Assembly: GCF_023078475.1 (NCBI RefSeq)
Contig: NZ_CP095741.1
Span: 2,480,001 to 2,544,000, forward strand
Length of the DNA stretch: 64,000 nt
Direction: 5' to 3'
From: Luteibacter aegosomaticola
Lineage (GTDB): Bacteria > Pseudomonadota > Gammaproteobacteria > Xanthomonadales > Rhodanobacteraceae
Under the pieces are notes generated by a model that saw only the letters and a program-made list of their open reading frames with translations, made no database searches and was not told where the DNA came from. Both the position numbers and the translations under genes were made by a program. Positions 19,216 to 28,206 of the stretch are shown in pieces (position 1 is the first letter of the stretch; every line of letters starts with the position of its first letter).

Positions 19216-19773
19216 TTAGGGCGCTGGCGACCCAAGGCTGTAGAGCTCAGGATGCAGGAAAGGCGCCATCGCCAGCGCCATGGCCTGGGCATAAGCATCT
19301 TCGCGTGTCACATGGCCGTTCGTGACCAGGCCTATCGCGCCACCTTGCTGTTTGATGTTCACCGTGCCGAACAATCGATCCATGACATCGCCCAATTCCT
19401 CACCGTCGAGCAGCGCCTCGAACACTGCCGGCGGCAATGGCAACCAGGCGCTCCGCCCCACCGAGACCATCTCGCCACGTGCGATGGCGACCACACCGAA
19501 GGTGCCAGGGCCATCCTCGGTGACATCCACCCCGCCCTCGAGCGCCACGTAGAACGTCGCCTCGCCATGCTGGCGGCAATAGTTCATGCGGTTGAGTGCC
19601 CCCTCGCGGGTCTCGGCGGCCGTCATCGGCTGATCGGACACACCCGAGGGCGCGTGCATGCCCTCGCAGGTGACCAGGCGGCCGGGAAAGAGCGGCGCGA
19701 GCGCGCGCTGCACCGCCGCCACCTTGATGGGATTGCGTGACCCCACCAACACCCGGATCGGCTCATGCGCCAT
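19216..19773 (-). CDS. yjjX: Inosine/xanthosine triphosphatase, YjjX family
   Basis: The sequence follows the YjjX/NTPase family: VLVGSRNPIKVAAVQRAL at the N terminus, GVSDQPMTAAETREGALNR, FYVALEGGVD and GDVMDRLFG, then KQQGGAIGLVTNGHVTR. These enzymes hydrolyse non-canonical ITP and XTP to the monophosphate, keeping deaminated purines out of nucleic acids. Length is 185 residues. It starts 3 bases after the pgm stop and is almost certainly cotranscribed with it. Confidence 0.9.
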   Translation of the reverse strand: MAHEPIRVLVGSRNPIKVAAVQRALAPLFPGRLVTCEGMHAPSGVSDQPMTAAETREGALNRMNYCRQHGEATFYVALEGGVDVTEDGPGTFGVVAIARGEMVSVGRSAWLPLPPAVFEALLDGEELGDVMDRLFGTVNIKQQGGAIGLVTNGHVTREDAYAQAMALAMAPFLHPELYSLGSPAP

Positions 19774-19776
19774 GGC

Positions 19777-21417
19777 TTAGCCCAGCGCCTTGTCGACCAT
19801 GGCCTGCGCCTCTTCGAGCACGCGGGCGAGATGATCCTTGCCGCGGAAGCTCTCGCCGTAGACCTTGTAGATGTCTTCGGTGCCCGACGGGCGTGCCGCG
19901 AACCAACCTTGTGCCGAGATCACCTTGATGCCGCCAATGGGCTGGCCATCGGCCTGGTTGATCACCTGGGTGATCGGATCGCCGGCGAGCGTGGTCGAGG
20001 TGACCTGCGCCGGATCCAGCTTCGACAGCTTCTGCTTCTGGGCGTGCGTCGCCGGGGCATCGATGCGCGCGTTGGCCGGATCACCCAGCTGGCGGGTGAT
20101 GTCTCCATAAATCTCGCCCGGGTCGCGCCCCAGGCGCGCGGTCATTTCGCCGGCGAGCAGCGCGGCCAGGATGCCGTCCTTGTCGGTCGACCAGGCCGAA
20201 GCGTCTTTCGCGAGGAACGAAGCGCCTGCGCTCTCCTCGCAACCGAAACCCACGCTGCCATCGAACAAGCCCGGCACGAAATACTTGAAGCCCACCGGCA
20301 CTTCCAGCAGCGGGCGCTTGAGATGCGCGGCCACGCGATCGAGCAAGCCCGTGCTAACCGCCGTCTTGCCGACGGCGGCGTCTGCCCGCCAGCCGGGACG
20401 GTTCTGGAACAGGTACCACGCCGCGGCGGCGAGGTAATGATTGGCCGGCATCAGGCCGACGCTCGGCGCCACCACACCATGGCGATCGTGATCGGTGTCG
20501 CAGGCGAAGGCCACGTCGAACTTATCCTTCAGGTGGATGAGCCGCTGCATCGCGTACGACGACGAGGGGTCCATCCGCACCTTGCCATCCCAATCCAGCG
20601 ACATGAAGGCGAACGTTTTGTCGACCTCCTCACTCACCACCGTGAGGTTCAGGCCGTAGCGCTCGGCGATGGCGCTCCAGTAGTGCACGCCCGCGCCACC
20701 CAGCGGATCCACGCCCATTTTCACGCCGTTCGCGCGAATAATCTCAAGGTCCAGCGCATCACCGAGATCGCCGACATAGCGCTGGAGGAAATCAAATGCG
20801 TGGGTCGTGGATGCCTTGAGCGCCTGCGCGTACGGGAGGCGCTTCACGTCGCGCAGACCGCCTTCGATCAGCGCGTTCGCGCGGTCGGCGATCCATTTCG
20901 TGGCATCGGTATCCGCCGGGCCACCATGCGACGGGTTGTACTTGATGCCGCCGTTGTCCGGCGGATTGTGCGAGGGCGTGATGACGATGCCGTCGGCTTT
21001 GCCGCGCTCGAGCCCGCGGTTGTGCACCAGGATCGCATGGGAGACGCCAGGCGTCGGCGTGTATTCGCCACCGGCCGAAATCATGGTTTCCACGCCATTG
21101 GCCGCCAGGACCTCGAGCGTGCTTTCGAACGCCGGCTGGGACAGCGCGTGCGTATCGATACCCACGTACACCGGGCCATCGACCCCGGCCTTCCTGCGGT
21201 ATTCGCAGATGGCCTGGACGACGGCGAGCACGTGCGCTTCATTGAACGATCGATCGAACGAGGAGCCGCGATGGCCGGAGGTGCCAAACACCACCCGCTG
21301 CTCCGGCACGGAGGGATCAGGTTTCAGATCCGAGTAAGCGGCCAGGAGCTTCGACAGGTCGACGAGGGTGCCGTCGGTGGCGGGCTTTCCCGCAAGGGGG
21401 CTGATCTTGGCAGTCAC
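19777..21417 (-). CDS. pgm: Phosphoglucomutase (alpha-D-glucose specific)
   Basis: The catalytic serine loop TPSHNPPDNGG, the metal loop DTDHDRHG, and the phosphate-binding RPSGTEDIYK are all present. VFGTSGHRGSSFDRSF near the N terminus matches bacterial Pgm. It interconverts glucose 1- and 6-phosphate, linking glycolysis to nucleotide sugars and glycogen. The GTG start has AAGGAG 8 bases upstream. Length (546 residues) is normal. It leads a two-gene operon with yjjX and lies near zwf, which uses the same hexose phosphate. Confidence 0.95.
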   Translation of the reverse strand: MTAKISPLAGKPATDGTLVDLSKLLAAYSDLKPDPSVPEQRVVFGTSGHRGSSFDRSFNEAHVLAVVQAICEYRRKAGVDGPVYVGIDTHALSQPAFESTLEVLAANGVETMISAGGEYTPTPGVSHAILVHNRGLERGKADGIVITPSHNPPDNGGIKYNPSHGGPADTDATKWIADRANALIEGGLRDVKRLPYAQALKASTTHAFDFLQRYVGDLGDALDLEIIRANGVKMGVDPLGGAGVHYWSAIAERYGLNLTVVSEEVDKTFAFMSLDWDGKVRMDPSSSYAMQRLIHLKDKFDVAFACDTDHDRHGVVAPSVGLMPANHYLAAAAWYLFQNRPGWRADAAVGKTAVSTGLLDRVAAHLKRPLLEVPVGFKYFVPGLFDGSVGFGCEESAGASFLAKDASAWSTDKDGILAALLAGEMTARLGRDPGEIYGDITRQLGDPANARIDAPATHAQKQKLSKLDPAQVTSTTLAGDPITQVINQADGQPIGGIKVISAQGWFAARPSGTEDIYKVYGESFRGKDHLARVLEEAQAMVDKALG

Positions 21418-21608
21418 CTATGAATCTCCTTGCAACGAGCGCCCTGTGGCGCCCGGGTCGGGCATTGTAGGCACGGTGGGTGCCCGTGGTTGTCAAACGC
21501 GCGTGCACGCTGCCGTGCCCGCCAGCGGACAAGCATCGCGTAGTTTTGAGAATTCTTCTATGTCCCCGGAGGCTTCCGCTGGCTATCGTGGCAGCGTCTG
21601 TTCAGCAG

Positions 21609-22247
21609 TTATAGGCGCAACCGCTCGATGTACTCGAAAACCTCGGTGTCGCTGACCAGGCGGAGTTTCCGCATGGCGTTCGACTTTTGCTGGCTGACCG
21701 TGGAAAGGCCGCGCCCCGTGGCACGGGCGATATCCGTCACGCTATTCCCCGTGGCGAACAGGCGCAGGATCTCCAGCTCGCGCGGCGAAAGATCCGCCAG
21801 CGTGCCCGAGCGGTCGACCGGCGCACCCTGTTCCACGCCCAACACCGCCTGCACGGAGGCGCCCAGGTAGACATGGCCAGCCATGATTTCACGCAAGGCG
21901 TCGGCGATATCCCGCGCATCGCCCGATTTGCCAATGAGGCCGAGCACGCCCAGCGAAAGGATCTCGCGGTAAAGTGCCGGGTTGGCGATGGTGGTGATGA
22001 CCATGACCGGGACCGCGGGGTGGCTTGCACGCACGGCCGCCAGCATGGCGAGGCCATCGTGATCGGTGCCGGGCATGCTGAAATCAGTGATCAGCGCGTC
22101 GCACGCCGTCGACGCAAGCGATGCGCGCAAGGCCTCGGGCGAGCCCGCCTCACCCACGACACGCGCCACGCCATCACGAGCCAGCGCAAGGCCGATGCCT
22201 TTCAGGACGACCGGATGGTCGTCAGCAACAATGACCCGGTAGGCCAT
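21609..22247 (-). CDS. RcsB-like NarL-family response regulator
   Basis: The receiver domain has the acidic pair Asp9-Asp10 (VADDHPVV), phosphoacceptor Asp55 in ITDFSMPG and Lys107 in GLIGKSG. The C-terminal LuxR-type helix-turn-helix is LSPRELEILRLFATGNSVTDIARATGRGLSTVSQQKSNAMRKL. Both the SMPG segment and the S-x-QK-SAM-KL recognition helix resemble E. coli RcsB more than NarL. MAYRV is the start because AAGGAT lies 6 bases upstream. The divergent neighbour encodes a histidine phosphotransfer protein, a likely partner. No sensor kinase gene is nearby. Confidence 0.85.
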   Translation of the reverse strand: MAYRVIVADDHPVVLKGIGLALARDGVARVVGEAGSPEALRASLASTACDALITDFSMPGTDHDGLAMLAAVRASHPAVPVMVITTIANPALYREILSLGVLGLIGKSGDARDIADALREIMAGHVYLGASVQAVLGVEQGAPVDRSGTLADLSPRELEILRLFATGNSVTDIARATGRGLSTVSQQKSNAMRKLRLVSDTEVFEYIERLRL

Positions 22248-22316
22248 GAATGATCCTTCAGTGCGGCACGTTCCATTGACCCGTGTCGCCATGCCTTTGC
22301 GCCGCGGGGCGACGAG

Positions 22317-23168
22317 TTGAGCACATCACGCCTGGGGATGCCACCTGCGTGGTTGCGCAACGCGTACGATCGCATCTGCGATAAACGTGCCGCGCGAGCG
22401 GCGCGCGTCATGCACGCTACCAGCCTGCCCGATCTCCTTGAGCGCCTTGGTCGCCGATACCTTAGCCAGGCGCGCCGCCGTGGCGTGCAGCTCGCGCTCG
22501 ATATCGATCCCGCCCTGGCCACCGATCTCGTGGGGCCGTTCCGTGCCTTGGCGGAGTTACTCCAGCAACTCATCGCGCTCGCGATCGAAAACCCACACGG
22601 CCATCGCGTCACGCTGTTCGTCGACGTCGTACACGACGAACCCGGGCGGCAGACGGCGCACTTCTCCGTGGATCTCGCGGCGCCCCCAGCGGCCGCGACC
22701 GATGCTTTCGGCATATCCGACTTGCGCCGAAAAGCACAGGCCGTGGGCGGCACCCTGCATGAGGAGCTCGGCGATGCGTGCCATCTGAGCCTCGAGCTGG
22801 GCTTTATCGTGCCGCCGGCACCACCCCACGTCGACGTGGTCGCCCTACGCGCCACCCTGGGTAGCGACGAGGCGCTGCATGAGGTCATCGATGCGCTGGG
22901 AAATGCGCTCGCCGCCGACGTGGGGCACCTCGAGCGCGCACTCGCCCAGGCCGATGCCGCTGCGGTACGCCAGTGGCTGCACCGCGTCTCCGGCGCGCTC
23001 GGCATGGCCGAGGCGACCGGCCTCGCGGCGATGGGCCTGCGCCTGGAGCAGGATATGGTGATCCGCTCCGTCGACGATATGGCGCTTGCCGTGCGCCGTT
23101 TCGCCGTGGACGCGACCCGTGCGCTGGCCTGGCTGCGCGAGGGTCGCCTGCACGATCCGCTGATATGA
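22317..23168 (+). CDS. Orphan RcsD-like Hpt protein with degenerate ATPase region
   Basis: Residues about 215-240 (WLHRVSGALGMAEATGLAAM) form an Hpt domain with phospho-accepting His222. The HRxxGxxxM spacing recalls RcsD. Residues about 55-165 look like a decayed histidine-kinase ATPase fold: LLQQLIALAIENPHGHRVTL in the N-box position and LRRKAQAVGGTLHEE in the G-box position, without intact catalytic motifs. No membrane segment or dimerisation His is visible, so it cannot sense by itself. It likely passes phosphate to the divergent regulator. The TTG start is uncertain; an ATG lies 21 bases later. Its stop overlaps the sirtuin start. Confidence 0.65.
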   Translation: MSTSRLGMPPAWLRNAYDRICDKRAARAARVMHATSLPDLLERLGRRYLSQARRRGVQLALDIDPALATDLVGPFRALAELLQQLIALAIENPHGHRVTLFVDVVHDEPGRQTAHFSVDLAAPPAAATDAFGISDLRRKAQAVGGTLHEELGDACHLSLELGFIVPPAPPHVDVVALRATLGSDEALHEVIDALGNALAADVGHLERALAQADAAAVRQWLHRVSGALGMAEATGLAAMGLRLEQDMVIRSVDDMALAVRRFAVDATRALAWLREGRLHDPLI

Positions 23169-24007
23169 TGCGCCGGATGAACGCCGCCTCGGACAGCACC
23201 GCAGGTCTCAATGCACTGCGAAACTTCGTAGACGCCCACCCTCGCCTCTTTGTGCTGACCGGCGCCGGCATCAGCACCGATTCCGGCATCCCGGATTACC
23301 GCGACGGCCAGGGTGAGTGGAAACGCAGCCCGCCCATGACGCTGCAGTTATTTATGAGCGGCGAACCCGCGCGGGCCCGTTACTGGGCGCGCGGCATGAT
23401 CGGCTGGCGTCATTTCGGCGCGGTGCAGCCCAATATCGCGCATCACGCGCTGGCAAACCTTGAGAAGCAAGGGCGCATTGAGCTCCTGCTCACACAAAAC
23501 GTCGACGGTCTCCACGAGGCCGCGGGCAGCATCAACGTCGTCGACCTGCACGGTCGCATGGATCGTGTCCGCTGCATGCAATGTGGCGACATCACCCGCC
23601 GCGACACCATGCAGCGCCGCCTCGAAGAAGCGAACCCTGCGTGGCTCGACCTCAGCGCCACGATCGCACCCGATGGCGATGCCGATCTGGATGGCGTGGA
23701 CTTCTCCCGATTCAGCGTACCGCCCTGCACCGTTTGTGGCGGCATCCTGAAGCCGGACGTCGTGTTCTTCGGCGAGAACGTGCCGCGAGCGCGCGTCGAC
23801 ACGGCATGGGCCCATCTGGGCCGCGCCGATGCCATGCTCGTCGTCGGCTCCTCGCTCATGGTGTACTCGGGCTATCGGTTCGTCGTCGAAGCGTCGCGCA
23901 AGGGCCTGCCCATCGCTTCGGTGAATCTTGGGGTGACACGCGCCGATGCGCTGCTGACGCTCAATGTGAGCGCCGCCGTCGCAGACGCGCTGCGGCCGTT
24001 CGCCTAG
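23165..24007 (+). CDS. NAD-dependent sirtuin deacylase
   Basis: Sirtuin motifs appear in order: VLTGAGISTDSGIPDYR, LLTQNVDGLHEAAG, the catalytic His in VDLHGRMD, and zinc Cys pairs CMQCGD and CTVCGG. LKPDVVFFGENVP and VVGSSLMVYSGYRFV follow. It should remove acyl groups from protein lysines using NAD. Length (280 residues) and the long insert between the Cys pairs resemble class II bacterial sirtuins. The first ATG overlaps the Hpt gene stop (ATGA), so translation is coupled; an ATG 12 bases on is an alternative. The stop overlaps that of convergent tadA by 4 bases. Confidence 0.92.
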   Translation: MMRRMNAASDSTAGLNALRNFVDAHPRLFVLTGAGISTDSGIPDYRDGQGEWKRSPPMTLQLFMSGEPARARYWARGMIGWRHFGAVQPNIAHHALANLEKQGRIELLLTQNVDGLHEAAGSINVVDLHGRMDRVRCMQCGDITRRDTMQRRLEEANPAWLDLSATIAPDGDADLDGVDFSRFSVPPCTVCGGILKPDVVFFGENVPRARVDTAWAHLGRADAMLVVGSSLMVYSGYRFVVEASRKGLPIASVNLGVTRADALLTLNVSAAVADALRPFA

Positions 24008-24495
24008 CGCCGCGCGCGGAAGAACTGGCGAAGCATATCGCCCGCCACATCCGCTTCAAGACCCCCGGCCACCGTCACCTTGTGATTGTGGCGATCGGAA
24101 ATAAGCGTATCGAACACGCTGCCCGCGGCGCCGGTCTTGGGATCTGTCGCGCCGTAAACCACCCTGCCGATCCGGGCATGGACCATCGCCATCGCGCACA
24201 TGGCGCAGGGCTCCAGCGTGACGTAGAGCGTGGCGCCGGGAAAGCGATAGTTCCCCAGGGCTTCGCCCGCCGCGCGCAACGCCTGGATCTCCGCATGCGC
24301 GGTGGGATCGTTGAGCGTGATGTTGCGGTTCCAGCCAAGGCCGACCGCCTTGCCATCCGCTACCAGCACCGCGCCAACAGGCACTTCGCCTTCCGCGTCG
24401 CGGGCGTGCGCCGCCAGCTCGAGCGCGCGCGCCATCCACGCGCGATCATCCTCGCTGAACGGCATGGGGGTTTCGGGCGGGGACGGGGTGTTCAC
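24004..24495 (-). CDS. tadA: tRNA-specific adenosine deaminase
   Basis: The cytidine/deoxycytidylate deaminase fold is complete: PTAHAEIQAL supplies the zinc His and the catalytic Glu, and LEPCAMCAMAMVHARIG supplies the two zinc Cys. GEVPVGAVLV and FDTLISDRHNHKVTVAGGL fit TadA. It converts adenosine to inosine at the wobble position of tRNA-Arg(ACG) and is normally essential. A GTG start behind GGAG is preferred; a GTG four codons earlier and an ATG ten codons later are alternatives. It is convergent with the sirtuin gene. Confidence 0.92.
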   Translation of the reverse strand: MNTPSPPETPMPFSEDDRAWMARALELAAHARDAEGEVPVGAVLVADGKAVGLGWNRNITLNDPTAHAEIQALRAAGEALGNYRFPGATLYVTLEPCAMCAMAMVHARIGRVVYGATDPKTGAAGSVFDTLISDRHNHKVTVAGGLEADVAGDMLRQFFRARR

Positions 24496-24522
24496 TAGGG
24501 GCTCCACGGCAAGCCGTGCATT

Positions 24523-25926
24523 CTAACCGGTCGCGCCGCGGAGCACGGCCGCCAATCGCTCAACCAGCGCGCGCGCCTGTTGCTCAGGGACGTTGGTCAC
24601 CCCGAGCAAGAGGCCGGAACGCGCCGACGCGCCGGCGTACCACGGCGACAGCGGCACGGGCGCGAGTTCCGCCGCGTGCGCCGCACGCGCAAGCGCGGCG
24701 TCGTTCGCGCCGTCCGGCAGAGCAATCCGTAGCGACAGACCGCCGTTCTCCCAGGCCAGACCAGCATCGTCCAGCGCCAAGCTCACCGCATCACGTCGAC
24801 TCGCGTAGGCCCGTTTCATACGCCGCAGGTGGCGCAGGTAATGCCCCTGCTGGATGAAGCCGGTGACGGCCTGCTGGATGACAGGAGGTGGCGCGGGCTC
24901 AAGCGTGCCGGTGACCTCCTGTACGGCGGGTACGAGCACCTCCGGTACCACGAGATAGCCCATGCGCAGGCCGGGTGCGATGGTCTTGCTGAACGTGCCG
25001 ATGTGGATCACCCGGTGGGGATCCATCGACGCCAGTGCAGGTGCCGCGCGCCGGGTGAGTTGCAACTCACCCAGGTAATCGTCTTCGATGATCCAGCGCT
25101 CGCCGGCGTGTGCCCATTCGATCAACGCAACGCGGCGCTCCAGCGACATCGTGGCGCCGAGCGGTGCCTGTTGCCCCGGCGTCACCAGGGCAATGGCCGC
25201 GTGCGGGGCCCGCAGGCGGGCCGCTTGCACATCCAGCCCGTCCGCATCCACCGGGACCGGCACGGGCCTGACGCCGGCCCAACCCAGCGCGGTGCGCGCA
25301 AAGGGGTAACCCGGCTCCTCGAACCACGCATCGGCGCCTTGCACGGGCAAGACGCGGAGGATGGTGCTCAGCGCGCCGGCATAGCCATGCGTCACGAAGA
25401 CCTGCGATGGGTGGCAGGCGAAGCCACGCGCCATGGCGAGGTAGCCGGCGATGGCTGCGCGGAGGGCCGGCTCGCCCCGAGGATCCGGGTAATCGGCCGG
25501 CGCCGCGGCGGTATCGCGCGCCGCCTGCCCGAGCAGCCGCGTCCACAGCGCAGCCGGGAACAGGTCTGCCGCTGGCACACCGACCTGAAATGGCAACGCG
25601 GCCGTGGCGCCCTTCGGGAAGCCACCAAATGGGGCACGCGTACGTGCCGGCTCCGGTTCCGGACGCCCCAAGGGCAGGCGCCGGGCGACCCGCGTGCCCG
25701 CCGCGCCTGACGGGATAACGAACTGTCCGTCCGCCAGTTCCTCATAGGCCGTTCGGACGGTGCCCCGCGCGACGCCAAGCTGGGCGGCGAGATCGTTCCA
25801 TGAGGGCAGCCGCGCGCCCGGGGCGAGCCGGCCATCGCGAATGGCCTCGCGGATGCCGTCAGCAATCTGGGCCGAGAGCGCTTGCCGCGCGCCACGATCG
25901 ATATGGATGCCGAAGGTGCCGTTCAT
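24523..25926 (-). CDS. MocR/PdxR-family regulator (GntR helix-turn-helix plus aminotransferase)
   Basis: The N terminus is a GntR winged helix (ALSAQIADGIREAIRDGRLAPG, LPSWNDLAAQLGVARGTVRTAYEEL). It is joined to a class I aminotransferase-like domain with the PLP lysine in IGTFSKTIAPGLRMGY. Such proteins bind PLP as a sensor and usually regulate a neighbouring gene. Here the divergent gene encodes an AhpD-like protein, the probable target. The start is set at MNGTFGIHID; an ATG five codons earlier is possible, and neither has a strong ribosome-binding site. Length (467 residues) is typical. Confidence 0.88.
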   Translation of the reverse strand: MNGTFGIHIDRGARQALSAQIADGIREAIRDGRLAPGARLPSWNDLAAQLGVARGTVRTAYEELADGQFVIPSGAAGTRVARRLPLGRPEPEPARTRAPFGGFPKGATAALPFQVGVPAADLFPAALWTRLLGQAARDTAAAPADYPDPRGEPALRAAIAGYLAMARGFACHPSQVFVTHGYAGALSTILRVLPVQGADAWFEEPGYPFARTALGWAGVRPVPVPVDADGLDVQAARLRAPHAAIALVTPGQQAPLGATMSLERRVALIEWAHAGERWIIEDDYLGELQLTRRAAPALASMDPHRVIHIGTFSKTIAPGLRMGYLVVPEVLVPAVQEVTGTLEPAPPPVIQQAVTGFIQQGHYLRHLRRMKRAYASRRDAVSLALDDAGLAWENGGLSLRIALPDGANDAALARAAHAAELAPVPLSPWYAGASARSGLLLGVTNVPEQQARALVERLAAVLRGATG

Positions 25927-25955
25927 GGCGGCATGGTACATCGCCGGAGCCCGTT

Positions 25956-25979
25956 CTTGGCTCTATGGCATGACCCAAG
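25956..25979. promoter_or_regulatory. Inverted repeat between the mocR-type gene and its neighbour
   Basis: CTTGG and CCAAG are separated by 14 bases in the 109-base divergent region. This is where a MocR-type regulator would be expected to bind; assignment is inferred from position. Confidence 0.35.
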
Positions 25980-26035
25980 CGCGGCGCAGGCTATGTCCAT
26001 CCACCCCACCCTGTTCTCACCCCGGAGTCATCGCC

Positions 26036-26494
26036 ATGAGCCAGCGCCTCAACTACATGCAAGCCGCCCCGGACGCCATCAAGGGCTTCCTCACCACCCA
26101 TGGCTACCTGGCCCAGAGCGGCCTCGACAAGAACCTGGTGGACCTCGTCTACCTGCGTGTTTCCCAGATCAACCACTGTGCGTACTGCATCGACATGCAC
26201 TCGCAGGACCTGCACAAGCACGGTGTGCCGTTCGAGAAACTCATCCTGACCTCGGCATGGCGTGAAGCCGGCGATGTCTTCACCGCCCGCGAGCAAGCCG
26301 CCCTCGCCTGGGCCGAGTCCGTCGCGAATGTCGCCGAGACGGGCGTCCCCGATGAGGACTACGCCGCCGCCATCGCTGTATTCAGCGAGAAAGAACTCTC
26401 TGACCTCTCGGTGGCCATCGCGCTGATGAGTGCCTTCAACCGCCTCGGCGTGGCGTTCCGCAACAAGCCGGTTGCCGCTTCGCGACTGGCCTGA
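26036..26494 (+). CDS. AhpD-like carboxymuconolactone decarboxylase family protein
   Basis: The 152-residue protein has the CxxC-containing signature RVSQINHCAYCIDMHSQDL, the peroxidase-like redox motif of AhpD-type CMD proteins. MSQRLNYMQAAPDAIKGF is a common N terminus of this group. Such proteins act as alkylhydroperoxidases or related thiol enzymes. The ATG has GGAG about 8 bases upstream. It is divergent from a MocR-type regulator, an arrangement seen in other proteobacteria and likely to be regulatory. Confidence 0.87.
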   Translation: MSQRLNYMQAAPDAIKGFLTTHGYLAQSGLDKNLVDLVYLRVSQINHCAYCIDMHSQDLHKHGVPFEKLILTSAWREAGDVFTAREQAALAWAESVANVAETGVPDEDYAAAIAVFSEKELSDLSVAIALMSAFNRLGVAFRNKPVAASRLA

Positions 26495-26496
26495 CC

Positions 26497-26563
26497 TGTA
26501 CGAGCGCGCTTGCGCGCGATAGGTGCCTGCGGCAGCCCCATCGCGCGCAAACGAGATCCCACA
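26497..26563. repeat. REP pair, one arm degenerate
   Basis: The left arm GAGCGCGCTTGCGCGCGAT is intact apart from the first bases (TGTACG for TGTAGG). The right arm has drifted (CGCGCAAACGAGATCC). It lies 3 bases after the AhpD-like gene. Confidence 0.75.
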
Positions 26564-26665
26564 TTAGGTAATTGCGGTTAGGCCGTCTGTCCGGTGGCAC
26601 GGCCCGCAGGTTAGTACGACGCTTTTCCTCGCTGGCAGGGGTCATGTTTCGAGGGGAGCGTCACC

Positions 26666-27649
26666 ATGGATCAGCGCGCGATCGATGAACCGCATATTGT
26701 CTGGCCCCTGGATCCGGCGGGGTTCTCCACGCACCGGATTACCCGGCTGCGACATACCTTCCACCGGCATCCGCTCTTTCAGCTGCCCGAGTTGGCCAAT
26801 CTCGCACGCGAGCTGATGCCGAAGGAGCAGTGCCGTTTCGTACGGCCCGGCCTGCAGCAGGATTCCGCGTTCCGGCACGAGCCACGGCCGGTGGATGGGC
26901 GCGATATCGATCAGGTATTCGAGCATATCCACGAGACCGGTTCATGGATCGCGCTGTACAACGTGGAAGCCGTACCGCGCTATCGCGCGTTGCTCGACGA
27001 GATCATCGATGGCCTGCGCCCGCTGATCGAGAAAGAGCAGCCCGGCATCTTCAACGTGACCGGCTTCATCTTCATCTCGGCGCCACCTTCCGTCACGCCG
27101 TTCCATATCGATCGCGAGAATAACTTCTGGATGCAGCTGCATGGCCGGAAGACCCTGAGCGTGTGGGACCCCGCGGATCGCCAGGCGGTAAGCGCGGCAC
27201 ATGTCGAAGACTTCATCGTGAGCCACACGCTCCGCGACGTGCGCCTGAACGACGCCTCCCGCAGCACCAGCCACGAGTTCGATAGCGGCCCGGGCGATGG
27301 CGTCTACTTCCCGACAACGGCACCGCACATGACGCGCACCGACAATAGCTGGGTGCACGGCGACGACGCGGTGTCGATCTCGATCGGCGTCACGTTCTAT
27401 ACGAGCCATACCGTGCGCAACGCGCGCGTGCACCAGTTCAACCGGGTGGCGCGCAAATACCTTGGGTTGCACCCGGCGCCACCTGGCCGGCACTACGTGC
27501 GCGACCGGTTGAAAGCGCCACTGGGTTACCTGCTCGGCGTGTCACGGCAGTGGGCCTTGCGTGCCCTCACCTTCTACGGCGGCCTCAAGGCCCATCATCG
27601 GCCCGAGGAAGGCTGGTGGGGCGAAAAAGCGCCGCCGGGCTCGTACTAG
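26666..27649 (+). CDS. Cupin-like/JmjC-type oxygenase protein
   Basis: The core has PFHIDRENNFWMQLHGRKTLSVWDP, giving the H-x-D metal pair of Fe(II)/2-oxoglutarate oxygenases, and PTTAPHMTRT supplying the distal His. GFIFISAPPSVT precedes it. This pattern matches bacterial cupin-like or 'jumonji transcription factor' annotations; substrates are unknown. The N-terminal 100 residues and C-terminal 90 residues flank the barrel. A GAGGGGAG site lies 6 bases before the ATG. The stop overlaps that of convergent tag by 4 bases. Confidence 0.75.
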   Translation: MDQRAIDEPHIVWPLDPAGFSTHRITRLRHTFHRHPLFQLPELANLARELMPKEQCRFVRPGLQQDSAFRHEPRPVDGRDIDQVFEHIHETGSWIALYNVEAVPRYRALLDEIIDGLRPLIEKEQPGIFNVTGFIFISAPPSVTPFHIDRENNFWMQLHGRKTLSVWDPADRQAVSAAHVEDFIVSHTLRDVRLNDASRSTSHEFDSGPGDGVYFPTTAPHMTRTDNSWVHGDDAVSISIGVTFYTSHTVRNARVHQFNRVARKYLGLHPAPPGRHYVRDRLKAPLGYLLGVSRQWALRALTFYGGLKAHHRPEEGWWGEKAPPGSY

Positions 27650-28206
27650 CGCGCGTTGAAGCGGAAGCAGGCCTGGGCATGGTCATCCACGATGCCCACG
27701 GCCTGCATCCAGGCATAGACGATCGTGGGGCCGACGAATTTGAAGCCGCGCTTCTTCATATCTTTCGAGATGGTGGTGGATAGCGGCGTCTGTGCATGCA
27801 CCGTCTTGCCATCGCCCCGAAGCACCTTGCCCTGGGTGAATGACCAGCAGTAGTCGGCGAATTCTTCGCCCTTCGCCTGCATGTCGAGATAGATTTTCGC
27901 CCCCTGGATCGTCGCTTCGATCTTGGCGCGCGAGCGGATGATGCCTTCGTCGCCGAGCAGGCGCTCGATATCCTTCTCGGTGAAACGCGCCACCTTCGCG
28001 GGGTCGAAATGCTTGAACGCTTTGCGGAAGTTTTCGCGCTTACGCAGGATGGTGATCCAGGACAGCCCGGCCTGGAAGCCTTCGAGCATGAGCTGTTCCC
28101 ACAGCATGCGGCTATCGCGCAGCGGCACGCCCCACTCCGTGTCGTGGTAATCGGCATACAGCGGGTCACTGCCTGCCCAGCTGCAACGGATCTTTGGCTT
28201 GGTCAC
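27646..28206 (-). CDS. tag: DNA-3-methyladenine glycosylase I
   Basis: RCSWAGSDPLYADYHDTEWG at the N terminus, GFQAGLSWITILRKRENFRKAF and the C-terminal GFKFVGPTIVYAWMQAVGIV with D-x-H-x-x-x-C are hallmarks of TagI. The Cys in RCSW and the late His and Cys (DDHAQACF) form its zinc site. It removes 3-methyladenine from alkylated DNA. The GTG start overlaps the tetR stop, so it is the last gene of a DUF1348-tetR-tag operon; no Ada-type regulator is nearby. Length (186 residues) is normal. Confidence 0.95.
   Translation of the reverse strand: MTKPKIRCSWAGSDPLYADYHDTEWGVPLRDSRMLWEQLMLEGFQAGLSWITILRKRENFRKAFKHFDPAKVARFTEKDIERLLGDEGIIRSRAKIEATIQGAKIYLDMQAKGEEFADYCWSFTQGKVLRGDGKTVHAQTPLSTTISKDMKKRGFKFVGPTIVYAWMQAVGIVDDHAQACFRFNAR

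Noticed and set aside
19765..21423. 552-codon open frame antisense to pgm
   Set aside because: The reverse frame encodes a complete phosphoglucomutase with all motifs; this is a coding shadow.
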